Below are positions 37,805 to 49,930 of a DNA stretch of 64,000 nt, piece by piece (positions within the stretch are counted from its first letter, which is position 1; each line of letters opens with the position of its first letter). The notes under the pieces are model-generated. The model ran no database searches. It worked only from the letters and a program-made list of their open reading frames with translations, and was not told where the DNA came from. A program made the position numbers and the translations under genes. The stretch comes from Cynocephalus volans (Eukaryota > Chordata > Mammalia > Dermoptera > Cynocephalidae): positions 66,883,852 through 66,947,851 of the forward strand of contig NC_084463.1 in assembly GCF_027409185.1 (NCBI RefSeq), in the 5' to 3' direction.

Positions 37805-38540
37805 TCTATTCATTCACACAGCCATCCAAAGACTCAGTGAGCATTAACTATGTACCAGGCACTGGTGCAGGATATACTGTTATGAAAACAGATGTTCCTG
37901 CCTCATATGACATAGCACTTCCCCAGTTTATTAAAATGTAATCTCAAGAACCATGACATTCATTAAACTACAGTTCCTTCCATACTATTATGTCTAAAAT
38001 TCTGAGGAACATAAATAAGATTCACAAGTTAATACAAGTTTGCTGCAAATCTAAATAGCTGGGATGAGAAAACAAACACATCTTACACAGTAGGTGCTCC
38101 ATTAATGTATGTTAATATCCACTATCATAAAAGAGATCTAAACGATGAGCTAGCTTACAATGGTATTCAAGCATGAGTCCTCTAAGTCACACCTGTAAAG
38201 AGCTACTTCTAAATAAATGACTATGTACTTGAACGAAGTAAAGAATTTTTAAAACCCTATACTACCTTATTCTCATGATGACAGTTTCAGAAGAGACATT
38301 ACAAAGGAAGAATCAGAAATATGTAATATTGGATGTATGGTACAGAAAGAATTGTATAACCATGTATCCATTTGCTTTTCCTGAGGAAAACCCTTGGCTT
38401 CTATGAGTGATATAAAGGCAAACAAAACAGTTCGGCCTTCATAAGTTTACATAGTGGAGGAGAAAGAGGGTATAAAAAACAATAGAAACAAAGGAAAATA
38501 TAATTAGAGCTGTAAATGCAGAAGTCTATGTATTATTACA
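37805..38540 (-). repeat. L2 fragments with unique sequence between
   Basis: 37805-37930 (ACTATGTACCAGGCACTGGTG) and about 38395-38540 (GGCAAACAAAACAGTTCGGCC) read as reverse-complement L2. The middle is unplaced. Confidence 0.5.
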
Positions 38541-39929
38541 TGGGGAAAATATCCAATTCAAAATCATCTTTAAAAGTAATATAGCAGCAACTAAATTTAA
38601 ATAAGGCTTTGCTGAAGCAGGAGTACAACTGTGGATCACCCTGGTCATCCAATTTTGTAGGCACCTACAATTCAATGCTTCAACAAATAAAGGAGAAACT
38701 ATTTAAATTTCCTTCAAATATGTCCAAATTCATGAACAATATAAGGTTCTTTACAGGTACACCTAACCTAATCTTCCACTTCGTTTAATACCTTCTCACT
38801 TCACAAAGTAATGTACAAAGCACACAGTGAGCAATTAAATGATTGCTGAATTGCAGCACTGGCTTAATAGAAAATCTCATTTATTTAGACGCAGATCAAA
38901 AATCATTTTGTGATGCTCGCATGATAAAAAGTGCATGAACAAATGTCAAACATCATGGTTAGCAATGTATCTTTGCAATGCACAAGTATACTGACATGTA
39001 TTAGATACAGAATAACTCTTGGATTTAATATGAGCTTCTCAAATCACTCAAACTGCAGTCAAAACATTTCATTTCATTTCAGCAGCTGAAGTGAAACTAA
39101 GGCTACAAATATTTTTCTGGGTCACATTTAAAGACAGAGCACCTAATTTACTGAAAAACTAATAGCATCTTGTCATCTAGTCCTAAGTAATTTTTCTGAA
39201 AGAGCTGTAAGTAATCTTCTAAAACTATAGTACATGAAACTTGAATATTAATATTTTTTCTTACTCCTATTCAAATACTATGATTAACTTTATATATGTT
39301 TAAGAATTCAAGGGAGGGACAGAATGGGGATTTAGGATAAACTGAAGCAGCCTACTTTTTAAATTCAGTCCCGCTACCACTGTTGTGACACTTCCATCAA
39401 TTTTAAGCAAATAATAGACTGTTATATCTGTTCCCTCAGAGTCAGGGTAAAAACCCATCTTGGGGAACTGGCAGAGTATTATTACTGTGGTTTCTTCCTC
39501 CTCTGTTTCAGAAATTTTGCTTCTTCAGTATGTTATTTAATTTGAACATCCATTCAAATCTTTCATGAAAGTTATTATCTTAACAAAAGCAAATACATTT
39601 TAAATTGCAACCCATGTAAATTTGTTTTCATTTCAAACCTACATTTCTTATACAAGAGAACATACATTTTAAAGAGGCTTTTTATTTCAAAGTTTTAATT
39701 TTATAGTGTAATTTATACTAGAATAACTATAGATGACAATTCAAAGGCCATTTTACTACTTTTTTTTTATGACCACAGTTTTCAAATCATACTAGTATGT
39801 TTTAAAAACATACTAGAAACCAGGCCATCATGCATCTAAAAATTATCTTTAAGAGGATTTTCCATATGTCTTTTCTAAGACTATAGACAAATAGAGATTT
39901 TCTCAGGTTAATATAAAAAACATTTTTCA
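38541..39929. other. Unique sequence (beyond the last DDX10 exon found)
   Basis: No splice-flanked DDX10 block was found here, although the exon after 40199 would lie in this direction. Confidence 0.4.
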
Positions 39930-40034
39930 GGCTGGCCGGTTAGCTCAGTTGGTTAGAGTACAGCCTTGTAACACACCAAGGTCAAGGGTTTGAATCCCCA
40001 CACTAGCCAGCTACCAAGCAAATGAACAGTAAAC
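39930..40034 (+). repeat. tRNA-Ile-derived SINE monomer
   Basis: GCTGGCCGGTTAGCTCAGTT, a GTAACACACCAAGGTCAAGG segment and GGGTTTGAATCCCC form the tRNA-like unit. Possible duplication CATTTTTCA at 39921-39929 and 40035-40043. In the anticodon region it has lost the GAT seen in the 52.3-kb copy. Confidence 0.9.
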
Positions 40035-40198
40035 CATTTTTCAAAGTTAAGGAATAAGTTAGACTTATCTATCTGAAAATTACACTGCTTGAATATCTGA
40101 AACATGAGCATGCAACCTAGAAGGAACAGAAGATGATGAAATTTAATTTTATCATAAATTCCACTCCAACAAATGTATCCAATTCAAAAACAACTTAC

Positions 40199-40287
40199 CC
40201 TTTGTGCTCTTTCTTTTAAATCTTGATCTTGGGCTAAAAAGGATTCCAGTTTTTTCTGGACATCTGGTAAGTTTTTCTGGATTGATT
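40199..40287 (-). CDS. DDX10: DDX10 exon (C-terminal extension) with +1 frameshift
   Basis: This 89-bp exon has acceptor TTGTTACAAAG and donor AAAGG-GTAAGTT. It begins in phase as INPEKLT. The rest of the conserved peptide, DVQKKLESFLAQDQDLKER then AQR, lies in the next frame. Four bases (40265-40268) sit where one codon is expected between the CTT (Leu) and GAT (Asp) codons, so one base is extra; the family arrangement predicts 88 bp. In the shifted frame translation meets TAG about ten codons later. The donor and acceptor are intact, so this is one local indel rather than a wrong exon call. It could be a sequencing indel or a true inactivating change. Confidence 0.93.
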
Positions 40288-41094
40288 CTTTGTAACAAAA
40301 AGATAAAGGTTAAATAAAAATATTTCAATTTTAGAGACTAAAAATGGTGCACAATCTTTTCCTATTTTCCTCAGTATTATCTTTAAATGTGTAACATTTT
40401 TTCTCATCTATGACCCAGATTAGACCAAAATTACACAGGACATAAATTTGATTCTCTTACGAATATCAAAAGAGAAAGGAAATGACACAGACACTTTCTC
40501 TAAACATCCCTTGATGAGTGAGTGAAAGATACTTAGATTAACACCGCAATTAGCCCTAGTTACTTCTTAATTCTACAAAAATAGAAAGGAGTCTCCGATG
40601 GGAGATGGATCCTCAATAAAATAGAGTGAAGTCTAATATCATTTTTATAACTGCTTTCATTTTTAGTCAAATAACACAAAATCAATCTTAAGTAATAAAC
40701 AAATAGCAAAAGAATATAAATATTGACTTCTCTATTTGGAAAGTAGGCATAATACAACAGGGATGGTACTTAACTCTGCCCACCGGGGCTACAGGAGAGA
40801 AAAATTCTAGGTTTCACAAGACACCCCACTTGTTTCCCTGATTTTAGACTGAACCACTTTGTTCCTGAAAAGCTGGGGTGATAATGCGTGGTGGTGGATG
40901 AGGTTGTTTTTCCTTTTTTTGTTTTAATTTTAGAAAATTTCAAAATATACAAAGGTAGAAAACTTTCACTCGGCCTCAACAATTATTAACTTGTGGCCAA
41001 TTCTGTTTCTTCTACCTCCTCGACCACTCTTCCTCCATCTAACCACCCTCCAAATTATTTTTAGAGAAATCAAGCCAAAGCATTTCAACAGCCC
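40288..41094. other. DDX10 intron, unique part
   Basis: No repeat or second gene recognised. About 40910-41090 may be a further old L1 tail, not certain. Confidence 0.4.
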
Positions 41095-41905
41095 AAATAC
41101 AAGTGAGACTGAAACTTGTCATTCAGACAAGGATGTGGAGCAACAGGAACTCTTTCATTGCTGGTGAAAATGCAAAACGGTAGCCCCTTTTGGTTTTGTG
41201 AGAAACTGCCCAACTGTCTTCCAAACACACTTTTATTATCGAGTAATCATGCTCCTTGGTATTTACCCAAAGGAGTTGAAAACATCCAGGTGGGTATTCA
41301 TAGAAGCTTTATACATAATTGCCAAAACCTAGAAGCAATCAAAATGTCCTTCAGCAGGTGAATGGATAAACTGTTACATCCAGACAATGGAATATTACTC
41401 AGCACTGAAAAGAAATGAGCTCTCAAGCCATGAAAAAGCAAGGAGGAAACTTAAATGCATGTTACTAAGTAAAAGAAGCCAATATCAAAAGGTTTCATAC
41501 TGTATGATTCCAACTGTATGACATTCTGAGAAGAAAAAACCATGGAAACAGTAACAATATTAGTAGTTGTCAGGGGCTGAGGTGATGAGAGGAGAGAGGA
41601 ATAGACAACACAGAACTTCTTCGTGCAGTGAAAATACCGTATGATACTATAATGGTGAATACACAACTTTACATATCTGTCCAAACTTGTAGAGTATACA
41701 ACACCAAGACTGACCCTCACATAAACTTACTTAGGGTGATAATGAAGTGTCAGTGTAGGTTCATCAACTGTAACAGATGTACCACTCTAGCAGGGGATGT
41801 TGGTAAATGGAGGCTATGCATGTATGGGGCATGGTGTATGTAGGAAATCTCATACTTTCTATTCAATTTTGCTGTGAACCTAAAACTGTTCTAATAAAAA
41901 AAAAA
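41095..41905 (+). mobile_element. Old L1 3' end in DDX10 intron
   Basis: CAAGGATGTGGAGCAACAGGA, GGAGTTGAAAACATCC, CAGACAATGGAATATTACTC and an A-rich end near 41905 follow L1 ORF2 C-terminus and 3' UTR order. It is antisense to DDX10. Confidence 0.75.
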
Positions 41906-42039
41906 TAGTCTTTATTTTTTTAAGTCACAAACCAGACAGCTGATTGGATTAGAAGGGAATTTGGTATACATAATTAAGCACAGTAATTTCATGTCCTTAT
42001 TTTCCTAATAATAACATAAAGACAACACGTAGCTCTTAC

Positions 42040-42141
42040 CTGATTTCCTTCACAGGTACTTTCTTCTGGAGAAGCTGCTGTACCATCCCTTTTTCTTCTG
42101 AGGGAAGCAAAATTAATAAAGCTTCACCATCCTCTTTGTAC
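42040..42141 (-). CDS. DDX10: DDX10 exon (end of helicase C domain)
   Basis: This 102-bp exon has acceptor CTTGTTTAG and donor ATCAG-GTAAGAG. The first base completes the Arg of motif VI. The exon then reads YKEDGEALLILLPSEEKGM and VQQLLQKKVPVKEI, ending two bases into the next codon. It covers the end of the second RecA-like domain and the start of the DDX10/Dbp4 C-terminal extension. The frame is open throughout. The PSEEKGM segment differs slightly from the human form as I recall it, which is ordinary divergence. Confidence 0.95.
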
Positions 42142-42899
42142 CTAAACAAGAAGAAAATCTGTATCAATGCAATCTGCTTTTTACATTTTAACAGTATGAT
42201 GAACAAAAACACAGAAGCAAATTCATCTAACTGGTAAATATTAAGAATACCAGTTTTTAACCTTCTGTGGCAGCAGAAAGTTAGGGCTCTGAATGCCTCA
42301 TATCAAATTTTCATCACTCGTTATAATTCCTAGTGACTTTTAGGCTGTGCCACAGTAGAAGAGCTACATCTTAAAGAAAGAAACCAACCAAAGGACATTT
42401 CTTAAATAAATGTCTACTTATATAGCATGGAGACGATTTCTCGCTCAAGTCACTAGAGGATCTAATAAAATCAGTCATTTAATGAACATGGCAGCAAACA
42501 TATTAAAGAAATCAATTAATCTTCCTGGGAATTTTATTTATACCTTGGGTATAAAGTTGTTCAGAGACATCAGTTATAAGAAATGGATCACTGCTCAGAT
42601 AAAACACATACCTCCAATCCATGTAACTTCTCTTCCCTCACCTAGTAAAATCTTATTTCACACTTGCACCTTCAGAAATTTGTACTAACATGGGCCACAA
42701 GGCATCTTGTAGTTACTTAAGCTTCTTGTGTTACGTGCATACAGACTTCCTGATACCTTAGTGTCAGCTATGACATGCAACTAGTAAAACAGACAATGAA
42801 ATTGGGTATTTGGGGAAATATTTTTAATTAAACAAAAGAAAAAAATCTCAAAGCACTCTCTTCAGGATTCAAGCTATAAAATACAAAGGGAAATTTTTA
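42142..42899. other. DDX10 intron, unique part
   Basis: No recognised repeat, exon or regulatory signature in this stretch. Confidence 0.35.
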
Positions 42900-43440
42900 T
42901 AATTAACCAAATAAACTATTTACTGAGAAACTTTGTGTCAGGCATAAACTGAAGAACACAAAGAAACAGAAGATGAAAATCCCTGTCTTCAGTTATCTAA
43001 CACTCAGTTGAGTAGGAAAGACAAAAACACAGAAGCAAGAGAGTCAAGAGAACAGTCACAGAATTGTAAATAAGTGCTGAAGGACAACCACAGCAATAAA
43101 TGCCACCAACACAGAAGTAAAAAGTTCACTCGGCTAGCCAAAGATAAACAGAAATAGTCATGGCAGATGGCATTTCAGGTGGGCCTTGACAGAAAGGAAA
43201 AAGCTAAGGTATTCCAAAGATGAATTACATGAACAAAGGAGTAGAAACCAGAAAGTACAAGGCAAATTTAGTAAAGAGTGAACACCAAAGCTGGAGTACA
43301 TAAATGGACAACAGGAAAGAAAGACTGCTAAAAAGGTACATAAGATCCTGTTTTTGGAAGACCGTGGATGCCTCTGCATGGAGAGACTGAATACCACTGT
43401 AAGACCTTTATCATTGAATGCTGAAAGGAAAAACTGACTT
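42900..43440 (-). repeat. L2 LINE fragment
   Basis: TTTACTGAGAAACTTTGTGT, GAAAATCCCTGTCTTCAGTT, GTGGGCCTTGACAGAAAGGA and TTCCAAAGATGAATTACATG run in reverse-complement L2 order. Confidence 0.65.
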
Positions 43441-43490
43441 TGATGACTTGCTGAGAGATGGTACTATACTGCATTTTAAAATCTGAGGTC

Positions 43491-43583
43491 GGGCCAGTTA
43501 GCTCCGTTGGTTAGAGCATGGTGTTGATAACACCAAGGTCCAGGTTCTATCCCTGTACCAGCCAGCTGCCAAAAATAAAAAGT
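43491..43583 (+). repeat. tRNA-Ile-derived SINE monomer
   Basis: GGGCCAGTTAGCTCCGTTGG, GTGTTGATAACACCAAGGTC and CCTGTACCAGCCAGC keep the GAT anticodon context. Short A-rich tail. Confidence 0.9.
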
Positions 43584-43754
43584 AAGATTTGAAGGGCAAT
43601 TTTTACCTGACATGTTGGCTCTAAAATTCAACTCCTATGAATAAGGTGAAACTCTAGTCTAATCTCATTTTCATAAGATAAATATGTAAATATCCTTATG
43701 TGTACACAGATTCAGACAGGAAAATATAAAACTTATCGAAATGTTAAATTTTCT

Positions 43755-44330
43755 TCAAGTTCATTCATTAATTTTCAACACATTTTATTAAAGATCCTCT
43801 ATAGGCTAGGCACTGAAACAGAGATAAAAAAGACATGGTCCTGGGGCCGACCCCGTGGCTCACTTGGGAGAGTGCGGCGCTGGGAGCGCAGCGGTGCTGG
43901 GAGTGCCGAGGCCGCGGGTTCGGATCCTATATAGGGATGGCCGGTGTGCTCACTGGCTGAGCGCGGTGCGGGCAACACCAAGCCAAGGGTTGCGATCCCC
44001 TTACTGGTCACACACACAAAAAAAGACATGGTCCTGGCTGTTACAAAGCTATTAGGGACAGACATTAAAACCAGTAATTAAAACTAGTAATAACAATCAA
44101 GTGTTATGAGTGAACTAGTAGACATACAGGAAGCTACGTGAAAGTATGACAGAGAGCTCTACTTAATGTAGTCTAGGACACAAGAAAACTTCCTTGAAGA
44201 AATGACATCTAAGCTGAGACCCACAGAAATAATTAGGAATTAGTCAAACATTAGGGATAGGGATACAGATGGGAGAGTCGAGGTTTCCATGGGGAAAAGG
44301 CAGCATTTAAGAATCCCCTGTATACTTTTG
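43755..44330 (-). repeat. L2 fragment split by a SINE
   Basis: CATTCATTAATTTTCAACAC and GGCTAGGCACTGAAAC before the SINE continue after it as GCTGTTACAAAGCTATTAGG and ACATCTAAGCTGAGACC, in reverse-complement L2 order. Confidence 0.65.
43845..44018 (+). repeat. tRNA-Ile-derived SINE dimer
   Basis: GGCCGACCCCGTGGCTCACT, GGTTCGGATCC, then GGCCGGTGTGCTCACTGGC and GCGATCCCCTTACTGGTC. It also has an internal GTGCTGGGAGTGCC repeat. Perfect duplication AAAAAAGACATGGTCCTGG at 43826-43844 and 44019-44037. Confidence 0.95.
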
Positions 44331-45539
44331 TCTTCATGCTTATTTGCTTTTTCTAGTTAATGCAGGAAAGAGTAAAGCTGAACATACAACTTAATCCTTT
44401 TACTAACTATATTTCATAACTGAAAAAGTAGTACCACATACGTTCTTTATTATATTTTAACACAGAATAATATGACTGAAAGTTTTTCATATCTATTCAC
44501 TACAAAGAAATATGAATTTAAAGGATTTGCCTCAGCAATACTGGGCTAAGCCATCCATGAAAGCATAAGTTATTAGTGTATAACATAAAGAGGTGACACC
44601 CTAAGCAAACGAGATATTTGGGGACATCACAACTTCTGAAGCACCAAGACCTCACCAGGGACATGTCAAGGATCAAAGAGGACAAAATCAGTTAATACTG
44701 ACCACCAAGCAGTACACTTACCAAAATGCCCTCAGGCCTTCAGAAGTAGAAAGGTTTACTCTGTGTGGCCCAAACAGGAAAAATCAGGGAAGAGGGAAAA
44801 CAGTGGTTTGAAAGATTGTCAACCCTTTCAACATTCTATACAAAATTCAGAGACAGCATGATAAAATAAATAGGCCCACAAGTCTACACAGAGCAAGAAC
44901 TAGGGCAAAGGGGTAAGAGAACTCTCTGACATCAAAAAGGCATCCACTGAATGTTCTCTGAGATTCTTCTGACTCATAAGCAGGAATAATGTGGCCAGTC
45001 ATCTATATCTATCTTATTTACCCATTCATGCACCCGGAGAGAATTTGTGAGAACGAATTGGGATTAAAGTCACAAAGGGGCCACGTACAAACCTTTTAAA
45101 GCTATAGCTAACAGAATATGTATGTAAAAGGCCACACAAGGTTAAGACAGACTGTAACAGTGCAGTTTAGTTTCCCCAAAGGAAAATGGAAAATAATATC
45201 CAAAGCCAAATCCCACAAGGCAAGCATCTATTAAAAAGATCATCACTGGCCACTTTACCTACTTTACATTATACATGGCTTTTCCCTGAAACAACGTAAA
45301 GCACAAATTATCTCCTACACACTAATACTAAAAAATTTCCAGTTTTCAAGAATAAAAGCTCTTTTTATAATATAAAGAAGGCATAAGCCATTTCACTTTG
45401 TTTTAATGCTTATAAGAATAAAGTCTATTTACCCATGAGGTAGCTTTCAGAATTCAAAAGCAATATCCATGGCCTAAGGCTAAATATATATACAAGAGAA
45501 ATAAATGTTCTTCATAATACTTACATTTTAAAACTCCAC
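44331..45539. other. DDX10 intron, unique part
   Basis: No second gene or clear repeat. Confidence 0.35.
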
Positions 45540-45860
45540 ATATACAGATTTTTGTTTTTGAATTTATTTTAAATTGACATAAAATTGTATGGATTTATTA
45601 TACACAACATTATGTTCTGAAGTATATATACACTGTAGAATGGTTAAATCTTGCTAATCAAAATATGCATTACTTCACAGAGTTATTTTTGTTATTTAAC
45701 ATTCACTTTAAGCAATTTTCAAGAATATAATATATTAACCGTAGTCACCATAATAGATTATTTTAAGACATATATAGGCACCGTATAAAAAAGCCCTGCA
45801 TCTGAAACAACAAAAATTTCATCTTCACCATTAGTATTAATGCCATGTTGTGTTTACGCA
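45540..45860 (-). mobile_element. L1 3' UTR fragment
   Basis: TTGACATAAAATTGTATGGA, TATTATACACAACATTATG and ACACTGTAGAATGGTTAAATC match the reversed 3' UTR seen again near 62610-62840. Confidence 0.65.
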
Positions 45861-47784
45861 GCTCATCCAAATTTACAAAGAACTTCGTTTTACATTAATT
45901 TGCTGATGTTAAAAGCAAACAATCAGTAGAGGACGCAAATATAAAATAAAGTTCCCAAAATACCAGGAAGTTGGCCTAAAATCAGCTGGTCACTACATAT
46001 CAGTCTTTAAGCTTCGGATCCACTGCTTTTTCAATTATACCAGCATGCTGTCCAGAAACAAGGATCCTCAGTAGGTTGATCATGACTGTCTAACTAATAC
46101 CAAAAAGCTTATCTCCATATCCTGCAGCTCACTAGTATTTTTGGCTAAAATAGGAGATTCAGACCACTGACTTGGATGCACATGGTAATTCTTCCATTAA
46201 AATAACCTTCAAACTATGGCCAGAGAAGCAAAAAAAAAAAAAAAAAGCCCTGCCATTTTGGCAATAATTTGCTTTTTACCCAAAAGCCAATAACCCTTTA
46301 ACTTCAATTCAAATTCTCTAACATATCAACTCCATTCCAATAAAGTCTCTAACAGTAGTTGGGAGGTATAAGCAGAGACTCCACCCTGCCCTGATCTGGC
46401 CCTGTTAATAACTGCCTAGTCACCCCAAGTTCTCTCCACCTGGTTTCCCAGATTACAGGTCAAGTTACAAAAGGGTCTATTTAGCACAATTCCATTTTTG
46501 TAATCTGAAAAAATATATACACACAAACATACACGAAAAAAAACTTTCTGGGTGGTAGATTTCAAATAATTTTAATTGTTTTCCCATTATTGTCTAGAAT
46601 CTGCATGGCGAATAAGCATTACTTTGGTAATAAAATACAAGTTAACAAAAATAAGTAAAAAACTAACTCTATATGCTTTTGGACATCTTATATCACTCTT
46701 ACTTCATTTAACACACATCCTAGTACTACCAAATTAGTGTATTTCCACATCTTGACCATTAAATCTGAGGATGTACGAATGTGCTACGTGTCCCTAACAC
46801 ACACATGTGTCCCTAACAGTTGTTCAATAAATATTTGGTGAGTAAAGGAAAGCAAGTGACCACTAGATGTTATACGAGGAGATAAAACACTAGATTTGGA
46901 GCCAAAAGAACCCAGTACTGGGTTCCAGTACTGTCGTACTATTTATTCATTAGCTATACAATTTTTGATAAGATTTTATTGCGATCTATTACATTTTCTT
47001 ATTTACACATTATACATTTGAATAAGATGATCTAGGTCCCTTTAGGATATGAAATTCTACAACTGTGACTATTAATATACTAGTCATTATTCATACCACA
47101 AGCATAATCAAGAGGTGGAGAAAGGGAAACATTTGTTGATTACACTCTATTCCACAGTCCTTCTCTTTTTCCTTCCCTGAATCTTCCCATTCTCCCTATA
47201 CCTCAGCCTTACCTGTGGCAACCATCCCCAAGATTTCATGTCACTATGAAAGAACAGTGCAGTCTGTCATGCAGATGCAGAAAGACAGCCATAAGGAATC
47301 TGAGTCCAACTGTTCTGTTCCTCCCACACAATATGGTACAAAAGAGAGCTGATTCCAGGAAAGAAGGTATCTCTGACTTACAGGATGTCTAAACACTCTA
47401 CACTGGATTCTAAGGAGAAAAAAGAATAGGTTTGGAAATATTCTGGGAAAAAGTAAGTCATCTGCAACCTAATATCTCAAATAACAAAAAGGTATATCAC
47501 GATAGACTCAACAGTGACAAATTAAGTTCTCCATAAAATAACTGGAAAGAAACCAAGCCGGTTAATACATACTGCATGGAAAGCTTCTAGCACACTGATT
47601 AAGAAAATGGATTTATAGAGTTCACAAAGGGTAGAAATCTTAAATTCTATCAACTCTGTTCCCCCAAAAAAGGATTTTTTAAAGCTAAATTTTAATAGAT
47701 CAGAATAAAAATAAAACTCAAATAAAAGCAGTACTGATTCTACCTAAAACTGTACTTTCAGGAAACAACTGAGAATTAGATATG
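45861..47784. other. DDX10 intron, mostly unique with possible MIR
   Basis: About 46880-47060 (GATTTGGAGCCAAAAGAACCC) may be a plus-strand MIR; an A-run lies at 46231-46246. The rest has no recognised feature. Confidence 0.4.
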
Positions 47785-47905
47785 ATTACCTCATTTTACA
47801 GGAGAAGAAACTAAGGCTTAAGGAATTTAAAAACTGACCCAAGGGTGCACAGCTATTAGGTGACAAAATCAAATTCAGACCTAAGTTTCCTGACTTTTAA
47901 AGACA
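47785..47905 (-). repeat. MIR SINE
   Basis: TTACCTCATTTTACAGGAGA, AAACTAAGGCTTAAGGAATT and GTGCACAGCTATTAGG are reverse-complement MIR core landmarks. Confidence 0.75.
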
Positions 47906-48114
47906 ATGTCTGAACAACTATGGGATATCTGGCTCTCACAGTCCAAATAAGAAAGAAAACGACTACATTTTTAGTTTATCTTCATGACCACAAATGGCAG
48001 CAAATTTAAGACATCAACCTTCCTTCTCCAAGTACCTGGCTTTCATGCATTCTAGAAGCCCTGCATAGGAGCAGCACCCACTAGAATCCATTAAATGTAA
48101 ACAGCTGCACATTG

Positions 48115-48280
48115 GCAAGAATGAGCTATAGAATCAGAAAGACCTGAGTATAAATCCCAGGCCTGGTACTTACTCAACTGAGTAATCTTAGACACATTTT
48201 ACCTCAAGTCTCTGAGAAAAAGTTTCCTAGTAAGAAAACCTCTTTCATAAGGTTGCTCTACAGGCTAAATGAGTTCACCC
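48115..48280 (+). repeat. MIR SINE
   Basis: AGAATCAGAAAGACCTGAGT, ATCCCAGGCCTGGTACTTAC and CTCTACAGGCTAAATGAG follow MIR order. Confidence 0.7.
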
Positions 48281-48769
48281 ATTATTTACACAAATATTTA
48301 TCAAATTTTGGGAAGTAAATAGCTAAGCCACAATCCATTCATTCCCCATGTGGTATAGGGGTAAGTAGGGAGGAGGATGCCAGACAAACAAACAAAAAAG
48401 TGATATGGCCAAAGTCAAATCTCCTCGTAAACATACTGACAGACCTCCTGGGAGACAAACGCTGTTAGCATGAGGGTCCTCATCTATGAGAGGCTTTTAA
48501 TAGAATGTACCAGAGTTGTTCACAATCCATGGATTCAGTGGATATTTCTCTCTAGTGAGCTGTGCACCTGAGTATACAAATGGCCCATCTGTGTAAGTGA
48601 TATGTCACACACATCAGTTAGAGTCTTCTGTGTTAGGCTGGGCAGAGTACACCCTAATGTGGCAAGAAAATACCTGGGGCTGTAATGGAGGTCCCAGACC
48701 TCTTCCTGCTTCACCTATAACTCGAGATTGCCTTTATCCTTAAAATTATTAATAAAACTTGATACTGGG

Positions 48770-49295
48770 TGTGATGGGTAGCTTCTAAGATAATTCCCAA
48801 TAATCCACACCTCCTGGTATTCACACCATTGTGTAGTTACCTCACACACAGTGAATAGGCTCAGATGTGTGACCACTAGGATACTGCAGATAAGATGGAA
48901 TGTGACGTACAAGTCTAGGTCATAAAAGATATTGCTGCTTCCACCTTTCAATTCCTTGCCCTTTCATAATGCTCTCTCTGATGAGGTCAGTTGACAAGTT
49001 GTGAGCTGCCCTATGAAGACAACCATATAAAAGAGACTAAAATGCCTCTGACCAACAGCCAGGGAGGAAATGAATTTCCAACAACTATGTGAGTGAGCTT
49101 GGAAACAAATCCAACCCTAGTTGAGCTTAAAGTACCATATGACACCTTGATTGGAGCCTTGTGATAGACTGAGAACCAGAGGACCCAGCTGAGCCACCCC
49201 TGGATTCCTGACCCACAGAATCTATGAGGTAAATTATTGCCTTAAGCCACTAAGCCATGGGACAATTTGTTACACAGCAATAGATAATTAACATA
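48770..49295 (+). mobile_element. MLT1-type MaLR solo LTR
   Basis: TGTGATGGGTAGCTTCTAAG at the start, CACCTCCTGGTATTCACACC, TGTGAGTGAGCTTGGAAAC, and ACAGCAATAGATAATTAACA at the end. Same family type as the reversed copy at 13985-14676. Confidence 0.85.
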
Positions 49296-49319
49296 TTAGG
49301 TAAGATCTATTCATAAGTC

Positions 49320-49930
49320 GGATTTATTATCTCAAATGTCTGCTATATGCCAGGACCTGTTCTAAGCACATAGCATACATCAATAAACTAGACAAACACT
49401 GCTGCCTTTGTGGAACTTACAATCTAATAGGGAGAAAGAAACAAAAAATATACTAAGTAAATGCTCTAGTATACGAGGGTACTTCAAAAAGTTGGTGGAA
49501 AAATAAATTTAAAAGATGATATGAATCTTTCCATGAACACTTTGAAATTCATATTTGAAGGCAGAAAGGGCTATGGAAAAAAGAAAATACAGAGCAGGGA
49601 AAGAAGTGGTTGGTGGAGGGTAAGAAAGATACCTGTGTGGATACCTGAGGAATCATTTGAGCCAAACAGTGAATATAAAGGCCCTAAGGCAAAAACATGC
49701 CTGGCATGTACAAGAAACAGCAAGGCCAGTATGGAGCACAGGGAACAAGAGCAGAAGAACAGAAAAAGGAAGGGCAGAAGGGAGAATGAACAGCATAGGC
49801 CCAGGATGTCACTGGCCTTCACTCTGAATGAAATGGGAAGCCATCAGAGGAGTGACATGATCTAACTTGTGTTTTAAAAGGATTGGTCCACCTGCTGTAT
49901 TGAATGGACAGTAGGAGACAAGATGCGGAA
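49320..49930 (-). repeat. L2 fragment split by a MITE
   Basis: GCTATATGCCAGGACCTGTT, GGAACTTACAATCTAATAGG, then after the MITE GGGAAGCCATCAGAGGAGTG and TGACATGATCTAACTTGTG. The reverse complement encodes the L2 ORF2 C-terminal region in degraded form. The plus-strand 114-codon frame at 49521 is antisense L2 and not a gene. Confidence 0.75.
49471..49553. mobile_element. 80-bp palindromic MITE, copy 2
   Basis: ATACGAGGGTACTTCAAAAAG is mirrored by CCATGAACACTTTGAAAT. The best-preserved left end of the three copies, and inserted in an L2. Confidence 0.85.

Noticed and set aside
39930-40010. Possible tRNA-Ile gene
   Set aside because: The unit has a SINE tail and damaged stems, and matches other dispersed copies, so it is a SINE head and not a tRNA gene. 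The same applies to 43491 and 52336.
43799-44065. Overlapping frames on both strands near 43.8-44.1 kb
   Set aside because: They lie on a SINE dimer; the same peptide text recurs at 51665 and 25915 because the SINE recurs.
49521-49865. 114-codon plus-strand frame
   Set aside because: The sequence is antisense L2, and the frame has no family match.
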